A stretch of DNA of 37,348 nucleotides from Pontimonas sp. (GCA_017852615.1 JAFMKX010000001.1:149482-186829), one strand, 5' to 3'; shown: positions 1-8,521, numbered from the stretch's first letter. Notes: generated from the letters alone by a model not told the origin. Program-made: numbers and translations.

Positions 1-2594
1 GCTGCCCGCGCCAGTTGAATTCCCAGGGCCTTAGAGACGAAGGGAACTGTCCTGCTGGCTCGAGGGTTTGCCTCCAACACATAGAGAACTCCCGCCGCTA
101 CAGCGAATTGCACATTGATCAGTCCGCGCACCCCAATTCCTGCGGCGAGCTTCTCTACTGCCTCACACACTTCGGCCACGACATCACGGCCCAGAGTCAC
201 CGGAGGAAGAGTGCAGGCGGAATCTCCGGAATGAATTCCCGCTTCCTCAATGTGCTCCATCACGCCACCGACATACAGGCGCGTGCCGTCATAGAGGGCG
301 TCCACATCGATCTCCACCGCATCGTCCAGGAAGCGATCGACGAGCAGCGGTGCGTCTGGCCCCACGATGGCGAATTCACCAATGCGGTCAAAATAGCCCT
401 CGAGCGTTTCGGCATCATAAATAATCTCCATCCCACGTCCACCGAGGACATAACTGGGACGGACCAAGACAGGAAAGCCAATGTCCTGGGCGATTGCTGA
501 GGCTTCAGCGAGACTCGTGGCTGTGCCATTCTTGGGCGCGACTAGCCCCGCCTCATCGAGGATGCGAGCAAAGGAGCCGCGTTCCTCAGCAAGATCGATC
601 GCCTCGGGGCTGGTGCCCAAAATGGGAACTCCGGCTGCCTGCAGACCTTCGGCAAGGCCCAAGGCAGTTTGGCCACCAAGTTGGACCAATACCCCCAGCA
701 GCGTCCCACTCTGGGATTCGGCGTGGATTACTTCCAGGACATCCTCGAGCGTCAAAGGCTCAAAATACAGCCGATCACTGGTGTCATAGTCGGTCGACAC
801 TGTCTCGGGATTGCAGTTGATCATGATGGTTTCGAAACCGGCATCCCGCAGCGCAAAGGAGGCGTGGACGCACGAATAATCAAACTCAATACCTTGACCA
901 ATTCGGTTGGGACCAGAACCCAGGATGATCACTTTCGTGGCATCGGAGGGGCGAACCTCGGTTTCTTGGTCGTAGCTTGAGTAGTGATACGGCGTAAAGG
1001 CTGGAAATTCACCTGCGCAGGTATCGACCGTTTTGAATACCGGTCTAAGCTCTAGTTCGTGGCGTTGGGCACGCACTAATTCCTCATCAAGTCCTCTGAG
1101 CTGAGCAATCTGCGCATCCGAGAGACCGTGTTCCTTGGCCTCCACCAGCACGTCACGCGAGAGCTCCGGTGCACCCGATACGTCCTCGGCGACTTCATTA
1201 ATCAGCGCAATTTGGTCCAGAAACCACGGATCGATTCCCGTGGCCTCGTGCAGCTGCGCCACGCTAGCTCCTGCGCGCAACGCCTGCTGCACCGTCACAA
1301 TGCGCCCATCCGTGGGAGTTTTCGCACGCTCCAGGAGCACCTCAACAGACTCCGTCAGCGGACCCCAGTGGAACGAACTGCCCTTTTGCTCCAAAGACCG
1401 CAGAGCCTTGTTCAGCGCTGTGGAGAAATTTCGCCCCAGAGCCATGGCTTCGCCCACTGATTTCATCGTGGTGGTGAGTGTTCTATCCGCCAGGGGGAAC
1501 TTCTCGAAAGCAAAACGGGGCACCTTGACCACGACGTAGTCGAGGGTCGGCTCAAACGACGCCGGAGTCACCCGAGTGATGTCGTTGGGGATTTCATCCA
1601 AGCGATAACCCAGTGCCAATTTGGCTGCGATCTTGGCAATCGGGAAGCCCGTGGCCTTAGAGGCCAAGGCTGAACTTCTCGACACTCGAGGGTTCATCTC
1701 GATCACGATGATGCGGCCGTTCGTGGGGTCGATGGCGAATTGAATGTTGCAACCACCGGTATCCACTCCAACTGCCCGAATAATCGCGATGCCGATGTCC
1801 CGAAGCTTCTGATACTCGCGATCGGTCAAAGTCAGGGCTGGGGCTACCGTGATCGAGTCGCCCGTGTGGACTCCCACGGGGTCCACATTCTCGATCGAAC
1901 AGACGACGACCGTGTTGTCGGCGCCATCACGCATCATCTCGAGCTCATACTCTTTCCACCCCAGAATCGACTCCTCTAGGAGTACTTCTGTGGTGGGGCT
2001 CTGGTGGAGTCCATCCGTCACCATCCGAATAAGCTCGGCCTCATCGTGGGCGAATCCGGAACCCAAACCACCCATGGTGTAGGAGGGACGAATAACCAAC
2101 GGGTATCCCAGTTGCGCGCCAAAGTCGATGGCTTCCTGGACAGTGGTAGCAATGTGGCTCGCTGCCACATCCGCCCCACATTCCAACACCAGGTCCTTGA
2201 AAATTTGACGGTCTTCGCCACGTTGAATCGCCTCAAACGAGGCGCCAATGAGCTCGACGTCGTATTTTTCGAGGATTCCCTCGGTGTGGAGAGCCATGGC
2301 TGCATTGAGCGCAGTCTGGCCACCTAGTGTGGGCAAAATCGCGTCAGGACGCTCGATTCGGATGATCTCCTCCAACACCGCGGTGGTGATGGGTTCAATG
2401 TAGGTCTGATCGGCGAAACCCGGATCGGTCATAATCGTGGCGGGGTTTGAATTGACCAGAATGACCCGGATGCCCTCCTCGCGCAGCACTCGGCAGGCTT
2501 GAGTTCCGGAGTAGTCAAACTCGGCAGCTTGGCCGATCACAATGGGTCCTGAACCAATCACCAACACACTAGAGATGTCGTCACGCTTGGGCAT
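1..2594 (-). CDS. carB: Carbamoyl-phosphate synthase large subunit (3' end cut by window)
   Basis: This is the ATP-grasp synthetase subunit that makes carbamoyl phosphate from bicarbonate, ATP and the ammonia delivered by CarA, feeding pyrimidine and arginine synthesis. The ATG at 2594-2592 shares one base with the carA stop (TAATG). The protein opens MPKRDDISSVLVIGSGPIVI, the usual nucleotide-binding start of the first half. The second half begins near residue 553 with a matching GSGPNRIGQGIEFDYS block, showing the internal duplication of the family. About 864 codons are in the window with no internal stop. Family members are roughly 1,070-1,110 residues, so the end of the second ATP-grasp unit and the C-terminal allosteric domain lie left of base 1. 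It is the last visible gene of the pyrimidine operon and appears intact as far as it can be read. Confidence 0.97.
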   Translation of the reverse strand, partial: MPKRDDISSVLVIGSGPIVIGQAAEFDYSGTQACRVLREEGIRVILVNSNPATIMTDPGFADQTYIEPITTAVLEEIIRIERPDAILPTLGGQTALNAAMALHTEGILEKYDVELIGASFEAIQRGEDRQIFKDLVLECGADVAASHIATTVQEAIDFGAQLGYPLVIRPSYTMGGLGSGFAHDEAELIRMVTDGLHQSPTTEVLLEESILGWKEYELEMMRDGADNTVVVCSIENVDPVGVHTGDSITVAPALTLTDREYQKLRDIGIAIIRAVGVDTGGCNIQFAIDPTNGRIIVIEMNPRVSRSSALASKATGFPIAKIAAKLALGYRLDEIPNDITRVTPASFEPTLDYVVVKVPRFAFEKFPLADRTLTTTMKSVGEAMALGRNFSTALNKALRSLEQKGSSFHWGPLTESVEVLLERAKTPTDGRIVTVQQALRAGASVAQLHEATGIDPWFLDQIALINEVAEDVSGAPELSRDVLVEAKEHGLSDAQIAQLRGLDEELVRAQRHELELRPVFKTVDTCAGEFPAFTPYHYSSYDQETEVRPSDATKVIILGSGPNRIGQGIEFDYSCVHASFALRDAGFETIMINCNPETVSTDYDTSDRLYFEPLTLEDVLEVIHAESQSGTLLGVLVQLGGQTALGLAEGLQAAGVPILGTSPEAIDLAEERGSFARILDEAGLVAPKNGTATSLAEASAIAQDIGFPVLVRPSYVLGGRGMEIIYDAETLEGYFDRIGEFAIVGPDAPLLVDRFLDDAVEIDVDALYDGTRLYVGGVMEHIEEAGIHSGDSACTLPPVTLGRDVVAEVCEAVEKLAAGIGVRGLINVQFAVAAGVLYVLEANPRASRTVPFVSKALGIQLARA

Positions 2595-3736
2595 TACTGG
2601 TCACCCTTCTTGCCCTGGCTCACGACAAGGTCTCTAAATCGATCAAACAAATAGGTACTGTCGTGGGGTCCCGCTGCTGCCTCGGGGTGATACTGGACGG
2701 AAAATGCGGGAACATCCAGCGCACGCAGGCCCTCCACAACGTTGTCGTTGAGTCCGACGTGACTGACTTCAACCCGACCAAAGCCCGCGGGAGACTCAAC
2801 AATGCCTTCCACCGGAGCCTGGACCGCAAAACCGTGGTTGTGGGCAGTAATTTCGATGCGACCAGTTGCTTTATCCAGCACGGGCTGGTTGATACCGCGG
2901 TGGCCGTAGCTGAGCTTGTAGGTATCGAAGCCAAGGGCGCGACCTAAGAGTTGGTTTCCAAAACAGATTCCAAAGAACGGCAATGACACCTTCAAGGCCT
3001 CAGTCAGCAGTGCAACCTGAGCGGTACTTGCCGCAGGGTCACCAGGTCCGTTGGAGAAGAACAGGGCCACGGGCTCAAGAGACATCACCTCGGCAAAGCT
3101 CGCGGTAGCGGGGAGGACGTGGACGTCGAATCCCCGAGCCGCTAGCTGATGAAGCGTGGACTCTTTTACCCCCAGGTCTAATACCGCGAGACGCCCCAGG
3201 GCATCTCCCACCGCTGGCACCACACGCATCTGGGAAACACTCACTCCCTCAGCAAGGTTTTGACCCTCCATCCCAGGTCCCGCCAGCACCCGGTTGAGCT
3301 GCTCGTCAGGGTCTAATTCCCACGCCTCGCCGCTGAAAATTCCACCCCGCATGACCCCTGCTTCGCGGAGGATCAGCGTGATTGCACGGGTATCGACACC
3401 ACTGATGCTGATGACACCCTGGTGTTCCAACACGGAATCGAGGCTGCGCTGGGACCGAAAATTGGAGGGCACGCGCGCCGGATCGCGAACAACGAAACCC
3501 TCCACCCAGATCTGTCGAGATTCTGGATCTTCATCATTCATTCCGGTGTTGCCAATGTGGGGTGCCGTCATCACCACGATTTGTCCGGCATAACTCGGGT
3601 CGGTCAGCGTCTCTTGATAGCCCGTCATCCCTGTGGAGAACACGACTTCACCAAGGGTCTCCCCCACAGCTCCCCACGCATATCCTTCAAAACGTGCGCC
3701 ATTTTCCAGCACCAATACTGCGCGCGCTCGACTCAT
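2594..3736 (-). CDS. carA: Carbamoyl-phosphate synthase small (glutaminase) subunit
   Basis: This class I glutamine amidotransferase subunit hydrolyses glutamine and channels ammonia to CarB. The 380-residue length is normal. The N-terminal CPSase small domain spans about residues 1-180, followed by the glutaminase domain. The nucleophile is Cys258 in FFGICFGNQLLG, and the catalytic His350/Glu352 lie in VQYHPEA. The more usual motif is GICLGHQ, so the Phe and Asn next to the nucleophile are a mild variation. The ATG at 3736-3734 overlaps the upstream gene's stop by 4 bases (ATGA) and its TAA overlaps the carB start, which predicts coupled translation and balanced subunit output. It belongs to the pyr operon. 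Confidence 0.97.
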   Translation of the reverse strand: MSRARAVLVLENGARFEGYAWGAVGETLGEVVFSTGMTGYQETLTDPSYAGQIVVMTAPHIGNTGMNDEDPESRQIWVEGFVVRDPARVPSNFRSQRSLDSVLEHQGVISISGVDTRAITLILREAGVMRGGIFSGEAWELDPDEQLNRVLAGPGMEGQNLAEGVSVSQMRVVPAVGDALGRLAVLDLGVKESTLHQLAARGFDVHVLPATASFAEVMSLEPVALFFSNGPGDPAASTAQVALLTEALKVSLPFFGICFGNQLLGRALGFDTYKLSYGHRGINQPVLDKATGRIEITAHNHGFAVQAPVEGIVESPAGFGRVEVSHVGLNDNVVEGLRALDVPAFSVQYHPEAAAGPHDSTYLFDRFRDLVVSQGKKGDQ

Positions 3737-4239
3737 ACGTGTGACCCCTTCGCCGGTGAGTGTTGAAGACCATTAATCGCGCTGATAAGCACTTCCCGAT
3801 CGCTATCGATGATCCGGAAGTAACTATCCACAAGGTGACCGCCCAGCGACCATCGAATCATCACCATGCCCTCGGGTTCGACCACCCGATCAATCGTCCA
3901 GGTCGCGAGCCCCGCCTGGAGTGAATCATCTGCGGGAAAGCACACTGAGGTGGAACCGCGAGGGGAAAAATACACCCCTGCTTCGTACACGCCGAGCGTC
4001 GCCTTGGCACGATAGGCCAGAGAGTTAAGCGCCACGCGCTGCAGAGGCGCATCGGCCTCCGTGGTAGCGACGTAGAGGCACTCCAGCTCTAACACCGGTT
4101 GGCCCTCTGGCGCACTCGACACCAGGTGCTGAGCCCAGCCGCGGTGTGCGTTGCGGCGGGAGCGCCAGCCCCAGGCAGCCAAGCCAAGGGCTAAAGCCAA
4201 TACGGCCAGCATGATCAGGCCTGCTTGTTCTTGGTTCAC
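3733..4239 (-). CDS. Conserved membrane protein of the actinobacterial pyrimidine operon, function unknown
   Basis: This 168-residue protein has one clear N-terminal membrane segment (about residues 6-25, LIMLAVLALALGLAAWGW) followed by an Arg-rich stretch. The rest is a soluble, probably cytoplasmic domain that looks rich in beta strands. It sits exactly between pyrC and carA. In Mycobacterium tuberculosis the same slot holds Rv1382, annotated only as an export or membrane protein, so the position is conserved in the phylum even though the function is not known. The start is GTG, overlapping the pyrC stop (GTGA), and its TGA overlaps the carA start (ATGA). It is therefore embedded and probably translationally coupled on both sides. 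No catalytic motif is recognisable. A PH-like fold is possible but is only a guess. Confidence 0.9.
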   Translation of the reverse strand: MNQEQAGLIMLAVLALALGLAAWGWRSRRNAHRGWAQHLVSSAPEGQPVLELECLYVATTEADAPLQRVALNSLAYRAKATLGVYEAGVYFSPRGSTSVCFPADDSLQAGLATWTIDRVVEPEGMVMIRWSLGGHLVDSYFRIIDSDREVLISAINGLQHSPAKGSHV

Positions 4240-5552
4240 GACCGGCGTCCTTTGTTCGTTCCTAGGCTCTCACGCTCAACAAGCTCGCCTGCGAGGACTG
4301 TCTGAGTCCCTGCGAAAAACGTGTGGAGAATCTGACCGGGAAGGTCCCACGATTCGAAAGGATTGTTCGTACTCAAACTACCGTGCGGTGTCCCGGCAGC
4401 AGCTGTGACATCAGCCAGTGCGAGGTGCGCGGGTTGTCCCACAGCAAAAGGCTTCTCGTATCCTTCGAGTGAGCCAATCTGTGCTGGGCGCACTGACAAC
4501 ACACGGGCTAGGCCAGCCATATCGAGATGTCCCGGTTCCACGAGGGCCCGCAACACCACCGAAAAGGCCGTTTCCAACCCCAACATGCCAAAGGCCGCCT
4601 CCGGAAAGGCACATTCCTTGCTTTCTGGAGTGTGCGGAGCATGGTCGGTGGCGACAATGTCGATGACGCCACTGGCAACACCCTCGCGCAACGCCATGAC
4701 GTCTTCTTCTCGACGCAGCGGCGGGTTGACTTTGAAAACCGGGTCAAACCCGCGTACCAGCTCCTCGGTCAACAACAGGTGATGCGGGGTGACTTCTGCA
4801 GTAACCGCAATGCCCCGCTTTTTTGCCCACGCCACTACCTCGACAGATCCAGCGCTGGAGAGGTGACACACATGAAGCCTGGCGCCCACAGACTCTGCCA
4901 GGAGCACATCTCGGGCGATGATGGATTCTTCGGCGACGGTGGGCCAGCCTGTGAGTCCAAGGCTCGACGCTAACGCCCCGTCGTTCATATCCGCACCCTG
5001 GGTGAGCTGAGGGTCTTGAGCGTGTTGTGCGATCACAGCGCCGTGTCGAGAAGCCTGACGCAGCGCCTCGCGCATCAATCCCGAGTCATGGACACACTTG
5101 CCGTCATCGGAAAAGACCCTGACTTGCGCGGCAGCGGCGGCCATGGCCGACAACGCCGCGAGTTCGCTTCCACCCAGGTTTTTCGTCACAGCACCTACGG
5201 GCCGGACATCGACATAACCAGCGTCTATGCCCCAGCGCCAGACAGCGTCGGTCGCCGCGGCTGTATCGGCCACCGGTGTCGTGTTGGCCATGGCGTGGAC
5301 TGCCGTGAATCCTCCCAGAGCCGCCGCTTGGGAGCCGCTGAGGATGGTCTCGGCCTGCTCACCCCCTGGCTGACGCAAATGGGTGTGTAGGTCAACGAAG
5401 CCGGGGAAAGCCACGAGGCCGCTGGCGTCAAGGGTGGTTGTGCCCCGCTTACCCGCAACATCTTTCGGGTCAACAAAAACACCCTCGGAAATTCCGATAT
5501 CCGCAGTTTTCGCACCCAACAGCGATGCCCCGGTAATGAGATAGCTGGTCAT
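4236..5552 (-). CDS. pyrC: Dihydroorotase (class I, zinc amidohydrolase)
   Basis: It catalyses the reversible cyclisation of carbamoyl aspartate to dihydroorotate, the third step of pyrimidine synthesis. The chosen ATG at 5552 gives 438 residues beginning MTSYLITGA and overlaps the pyrB stop by 4 bases (ATGA). A longer frame to 5567 would run 18 bases further into pyrB and is unlikely. Metal ligands are visible as His56 and His58 in DLHTHLRQPG. The later TDHAPHTPESK block carries the catalytic Asp, and CHLSSAGSVE carries a further ligand. This HTHLRQPG form with DHAPH is the PyrC type found in Gram-positive bacteria. Its stop overlaps the GTG of the downstream membrane protein. Confidence 0.96.
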   Translation of the reverse strand: MTSYLITGASLLGAKTADIGISEGVFVDPKDVAGKRGTTTLDASGLVAFPGFVDLHTHLRQPGGEQAETILSGSQAAALGGFTAVHAMANTTPVADTAAATDAVWRWGIDAGYVDVRPVGAVTKNLGGSELAALSAMAAAAAQVRVFSDDGKCVHDSGLMREALRQASRHGAVIAQHAQDPQLTQGADMNDGALASSLGLTGWPTVAEESIIARDVLLAESVGARLHVCHLSSAGSVEVVAWAKKRGIAVTAEVTPHHLLLTEELVRGFDPVFKVNPPLRREEDVMALREGVASGVIDIVATDHAPHTPESKECAFPEAAFGMLGLETAFSVVLRALVEPGHLDMAGLARVLSVRPAQIGSLEGYEKPFAVGQPAHLALADVTAAAGTPHGSLSTNNPFESWDLPGQILHTFFAGTQTVLAGELVERESLGTNKGRRS

Positions 5553-6487
5553 GATCGTGCTCCCCACAGTTCGTATAGGACCGCCATACGCATCGATACA
5601 CCATTGCGGACCTGGTCAAGGATCACCGATTGGGCCGAGTCGGCCACACTGCTCGCGATTTCCACACCACGATTCATGGGTCCTGGATGCATCACCAGGG
5701 CATGCGTGGATAACCGTGCCGCTCGGGCACTCGAGAGCGAATAATCTCGGACGTAGTGCGTCAGGGAGACCCTTGGCGCACCCTCCTGGCGCTCGTTTTG
5801 CATGCGCAACATCATCACCGCATCGGGTTGGGAATCAAGTGCGGCGTCAAAGTCGCTCATCACCTCCGCGGGCCAGTCTGCAACGCCCTCGGGCAGCAGT
5901 TCGGCGGGGCCAACCAGGGTGACTTTCGCTCCTAGAGTGTTGAGCAACCACATATTGGACCGCGCCACACGGGAATGGGCAATATCGCCGACAATCACCA
6001 CGTGAAGTCCTGCGAGGTCCTTTCCTCGAGGGTCATCCTGCACAGCATCGCGCAGCGTCGCCGCATCAAGAAGCGCCTGCGTAGGGTGTTCGTGGGTGCC
6101 ATCACCGGCATTGATAACGCCTGCCTGAATCCATCCCGAGTGGGCCAACCGCGCGGCAGCGCCGGAGGAGAAGTGCCTCATCACGATGATGTCGGCACCC
6201 ATCGCCTCTACCGTTTGGGCGGTGTCTTTCAGGCTCTCCCCTTTGGACACACTGGATCCGGCGGCTTGAAACGTCATCACATCCGCCGAGAGCCTCTTCG
6301 CCGCGGCTTCAAAGGACAGGCGAGTTCGGGTGGAGTCTTCAAAGAAAAGATTGACCATCGTCGCTCCACGCAGGGTGGGGAGTTTAGGAACGTGTCGATG
6401 CGCCACGGCAGAGAATTCATACGCGGTATCCAATAACCGAAGCGCGTCGTCTTTCGAGAGATCCTGTGTACCTAAGAGATGTTTCAC
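5549..6487 (-). CDS. pyrB: Aspartate carbamoyltransferase catalytic subunit
   Basis: It condenses carbamoyl phosphate with aspartate, the committed step of pyrimidine synthesis. The 312-residue protein carries the carbamoyl-phosphate site FFEDSTRTRLSFE (STRTR at residues 52-56). It also has the later HPTQALLDA and MHPGPMNRGVEI motifs of the aspartate enzyme, which separate it from ornithine carbamoyltransferase. No pyrI regulatory-chain gene is next to it, so allosteric control like that in enteric bacteria is not expected and regulation probably acts through PyrR. The start is GTG, overlapping the pyrR stop (GTGA). Confidence 0.97.
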   Translation of the reverse strand: MKHLLGTQDLSKDDALRLLDTAYEFSAVAHRHVPKLPTLRGATMVNLFFEDSTRTRLSFEAAAKRLSADVMTFQAAGSSVSKGESLKDTAQTVEAMGADIIVMRHFSSGAAARLAHSGWIQAGVINAGDGTHEHPTQALLDAATLRDAVQDDPRGKDLAGLHVVIVGDIAHSRVARSNMWLLNTLGAKVTLVGPAELLPEGVADWPAEVMSDFDAALDSQPDAVMMLRMQNERQEGAPRVSLTHYVRDYSLSSARAARLSTHALVMHPGPMNRGVEIASSVADSAQSVILDQVRNGVSMRMAVLYELWGARS

Positions 6488-7014
6488 GAGACCACCTGAA
6501 CTGTGTCGTGTCCATCGGATTCGCGCAGCGAGACTGTTACTCGCTCGCCGTGAGAGGAGGGCAAATTCTTTCCCACGTGGTCTGCCCGAATCGGAAGCTC
6601 GCGGTGTCCCCTATCGATCAACACGGCGAGTTTGACGATGCGAGGCCTGCCCAATGCCGTCATGGCATCAAGCGCTGCCCTGACCGTCCGCCCCGAATAC
6701 AGAACATCATCGACAAGCACCACGACTTTTCCATCAATACCGCCTGGAGGCAGTTGTGTGGGGGCCGGGGTGCGATGTCCACCGGTCGCGAGGTCATCGC
6801 GATAGAGCGTGACGTCAATACTCCCCCAGGCCACTTCTTCTGAGGTGATACCGGTGATCAACAGCGCAAGCCGCTGGGCTAACAGCGCTCCGCGAGTAGG
6901 GATACCAAGAATCACCAACTCGCTACTGAGCGGGACGGCTTCGATAATTTCATGAGCGATGCGTCGAAGGGTTCGGTCAATATCTGACTCTGACAACACG
7001 GTGCGCGCGCTCAT
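6484..7014 (-). CDS. pyrR: Bifunctional pyr operon regulator / uracil phosphoribosyltransferase PyrR
   Basis: PyrR senses UMP/UTP, binds a stem-loop in pyr mRNA, and often also has uracil phosphoribosyltransferase activity. The 176-residue protein carries the PRPP-binding signature VVVLVDDVLYSGRT at about residues 98-110, plus the PyrR-type GIPTRG and LYRDD segments. The ATG at 7014 has a strong Shine-Dalgarno (AGGAGG at 7025-7020, spacing 5). Just upstream of that site is a match to the PyrR RNA recognition element at 7029-7044, so the gene is probably autoregulated. It is the first gene of the pyr operon, and its stop overlaps the pyrB start. Confidence 0.96.
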   Translation of the reverse strand: MSARTVLSESDIDRTLRRIAHEIIEAVPLSSELVILGIPTRGALLAQRLALLITGITSEEVAWGSIDVTLYRDDLATGGHRTPAPTQLPPGGIDGKVVVLVDDVLYSGRTVRAALDAMTALGRPRIVKLAVLIDRGHRELPIRADHVGKNLPSSHGERVTVSLRESDGHDTVQVVS

Positions 7015-7028
7015 CGAGCCCTCCTTCC

Positions 7029-7044
7029 GCGCCTCTCGGGACGC
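7029..7044 (-). promoter_or_regulatory. Predicted PyrR RNA-binding loop upstream of pyrR
   Basis: On the minus strand this reads GCGTCCCGAGAGGCGC. It can form a short GCG/CGC stem around the loop. The core GTCCCGAGAGGC (7042-7031) fits the central 12 positions of the PyrR binding-loop consensus ARUCCNGNGAGGYU known from Bacillus. The two flanking positions, normally A and U, are C and G here, which still pair. The 3' arm ends three bases before the AGGAGG ribosome-binding site of pyrR. I see no antiterminator/terminator pair. This fits PyrR-dependent translational repression as in Mycobacterium smegmatis better than attenuation. Confidence 0.8.
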
Positions 7045-7065
7045 TAGTTAAAGCAGGTTTCCCCT

Positions 7066-7071
7066 ACCCTA
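7066..7071 (-). promoter_or_regulatory. Possible -10 element for the pyr operon
   Basis: The minus strand reads TAGGGT (TAnnnT form) in the 82-base gap between nusB and pyrR. A start about seven bases on would give a leader of roughly 45 bases that includes the PyrR element. No convincing -35 box is seen, so this is weak. Read-through from nusB is an alternative. Confidence 0.3.
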
Positions 7072-7096
7072 ACCCAGAAAGGCTTGCGAACCTAGT

Positions 7097-7510
7097 TCAC
7101 TCGGGGTGGCGAGCAATCGCGGCAAGAATGCCGTGAACAAACCCTCCCGAGGCTTCCGTGCTCAGCTGAGTAGCCAACTCGACCGCTTCGGCGATGCACA
7201 CCGCCGGTGGAACATCAGGATTGTGACGCAACTCCCACACGGCAAGGCGCACGATAGCGCGGTCGACTGCGGGCATCCGCTCGAGGGGCCAGGAGGTACT
7301 GGTGGAGCGAATCAACTCGTCAATATCCCGACCATGCTCCAGCACGCCCTTGACCATTTCTTCGGCATAGGGCCACGACGAATCGCGCTCGGGATTGAGC
7401 CTGGCCTGCTCCGTGGCGTCGGCCAGAGACGTCGCTAAATCGACTTCCCGCACATCAGCGCTAAAGAGGACGTCGAGCGCTCGTTTCCTAGCTTTCCTGC
7501 GGGCGCTCAC
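7097..7510 (-). CDS. nusB: Transcription antitermination factor NusB
   Basis: NusB pairs with S10 (NusE) at boxA RNA and helps RNA polymerase complete rRNA operons. The 137-residue all-helical protein starts MSARRKARKRALDVLFSADV, the typical Arg-rich RNA-binding N-terminus. It contains RMPAVDRAIVRLAVWELRH and the C-terminal AVELATQLSTEASGGFVHGIL block characteristic of NusB. The start is GTG, overlapping the efp stop by four bases (GTGA). The efp-nusB pairing is widespread in bacteria. Confidence 0.96.
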   Translation of the reverse strand: MSARRKARKRALDVLFSADVREVDLATSLADATEQARLNPERDSSWPYAEEMVKGVLEHGRDIDELIRSTSTSWPLERMPAVDRAIVRLAVWELRHNPDVPPAVCIAEAVELATQLSTEASGGFVHGILAAIARHPE

Positions 7511-8073
7511 TCGTCGGTTACGCGACCTAGGTAGTCACCGGTTCGGGTGTCCACCTTGACTGTCGTGCCTTGCTCCACGAATAACGGCACCTGAATTTCA
7601 AACCCTGTTTCTAGGGTGGCAGGTTTGGTTCCACCCGTGGAGCGATCACCTTGCAGGCCGGGTTCGGTGTACGTAATCTCCAGCGTCACCGAAGCGGGAA
7701 GGTCGATGTAGAGCGCCTCGCCTTCGTGCATGGCGATGCTGACTAGTTGGTTGGAGAGCAAGAAGTTCGCAGCATCACCCACCACAACGCCTGGCACGGT
7801 CACTTGGTCAAAATCGGCCTGATCCATGAAGACGTAATCAGCGCCGTCTTCGTAGAGGAAGGTGTAGTCACGGCGATCCACCGTGGCGAAATCAATTTTG
7901 GTCCCGGCGTTGAAGGTTTTATCGACCACTTTCCCGGAGCGCACGTTCTTGAGCTTGGTGCGCACAAAGGCGCCACCTTTGCCTGGTTTGACGTGCTGGA
8001 ACTCAACGACAGCCCACAGTTGGCCATCTAGGTTGAGCACACTTCCATTCTTAATATCGTTCGTTGTCGCCAT
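7507..8073 (-). CDS. efp: Elongation factor P
   Basis: EF-P enters the ribosomal E site and relieves stalling at polyproline stretches. The 188-residue length is typical. Domain I (about 1-64) carries the tip loop HVKPGKGGAF with Lys32, followed by two OB domains ending in KVDTRTGDYLGRV. The loop reads PGKGG rather than the palindromic PGKGP described for an actinobacterial EF-P subfamily that acts with an unmodified lysine. No modification enzyme gene (EpmA, EarP or YmfI type) is in the window. It starts with ATG one base after the aroQ stop and its TGA overlaps the nusB start. Confidence 0.97.
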   Translation of the reverse strand: MATTNDIKNGSVLNLDGQLWAVVEFQHVKPGKGGAFVRTKLKNVRSGKVVDKTFNAGTKIDFATVDRRDYTFLYEDGADYVFMDQADFDQVTVPGVVVGDAANFLLSNQLVSIAMHEGEALYIDLPASVTLEITYTEPGLQGDRSTGGTKPATLETGFEIQVPLFVEQGTTVKVDTRTGDYLGRVTDE

Positions 8074-8074
8074 C

Positions 8075-8521
8075 TCAGTGCCTTCCTACCAGTGTCATCA
8101 TCTGCTCCAACGCCAATCGGTAGGAGTCTTTACCAAACCCTGCAATCACACCCGTCGCCACCGCGCTGATGACCGAGTGGTGACGAAATTCTTCCCGCGC
8201 GTGCGGGTTAGACAAGTGGACCTCTATCAGGGGCACACCAGCGGAGGTCACCATTGCACACGCATCGCGCAACGCATAGGAATAGTGACTAAATGCTGCC
8301 GGGTTCAGAATCACCGGGGTTTGTGTATCGACAGCTCGATGCATCAGGGCAATCAACTCTGCCTCATCATCGCTTTGGACACATTCCAGGCTCCACCCCT
8401 CGCCGGCCTGTTCCTGAAGCATTGCTTCAATGTCGGCCAGGGTGTCAGATCCATAGATTTCTGGCTCCCGGGAGCCCAATCTGCCCAGGTTGGGTCCATT
8501 GACCACCAAAATCGACGTCAT
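8075..8521 (-). CDS. aroQ: 3-dehydroquinate dehydratase, type II
   Basis: It removes water from 3-dehydroquinate to give 3-dehydroshikimate, step three of the shikimate pathway, by the type II (anti-elimination) mechanism. The 148-residue protein has the hallmark NGPNLGRLGSREPEIYG at residues 8-24, with the catalytic Tyr. It also has the QSDDEAELI loop, the ILNPAAFSHYSYALRDA substrate-binding block, and VHLSNPHAREEFRHHSVIS with the catalytic His. It is nine bases after aroB and one base before efp, so it appears co-transcribed at the end of the aro cluster. Confidence 0.97.
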   Translation of the reverse strand: MTSILVVNGPNLGRLGSREPEIYGSDTLADIEAMLQEQAGEGWSLECVQSDDEAELIALMHRAVDTQTPVILNPAAFSHYSYALRDACAMVTSAGVPLIEVHLSNPHAREEFRHHSVISAVATGVIAGFGKDSYRLALEQMMTLVGRH

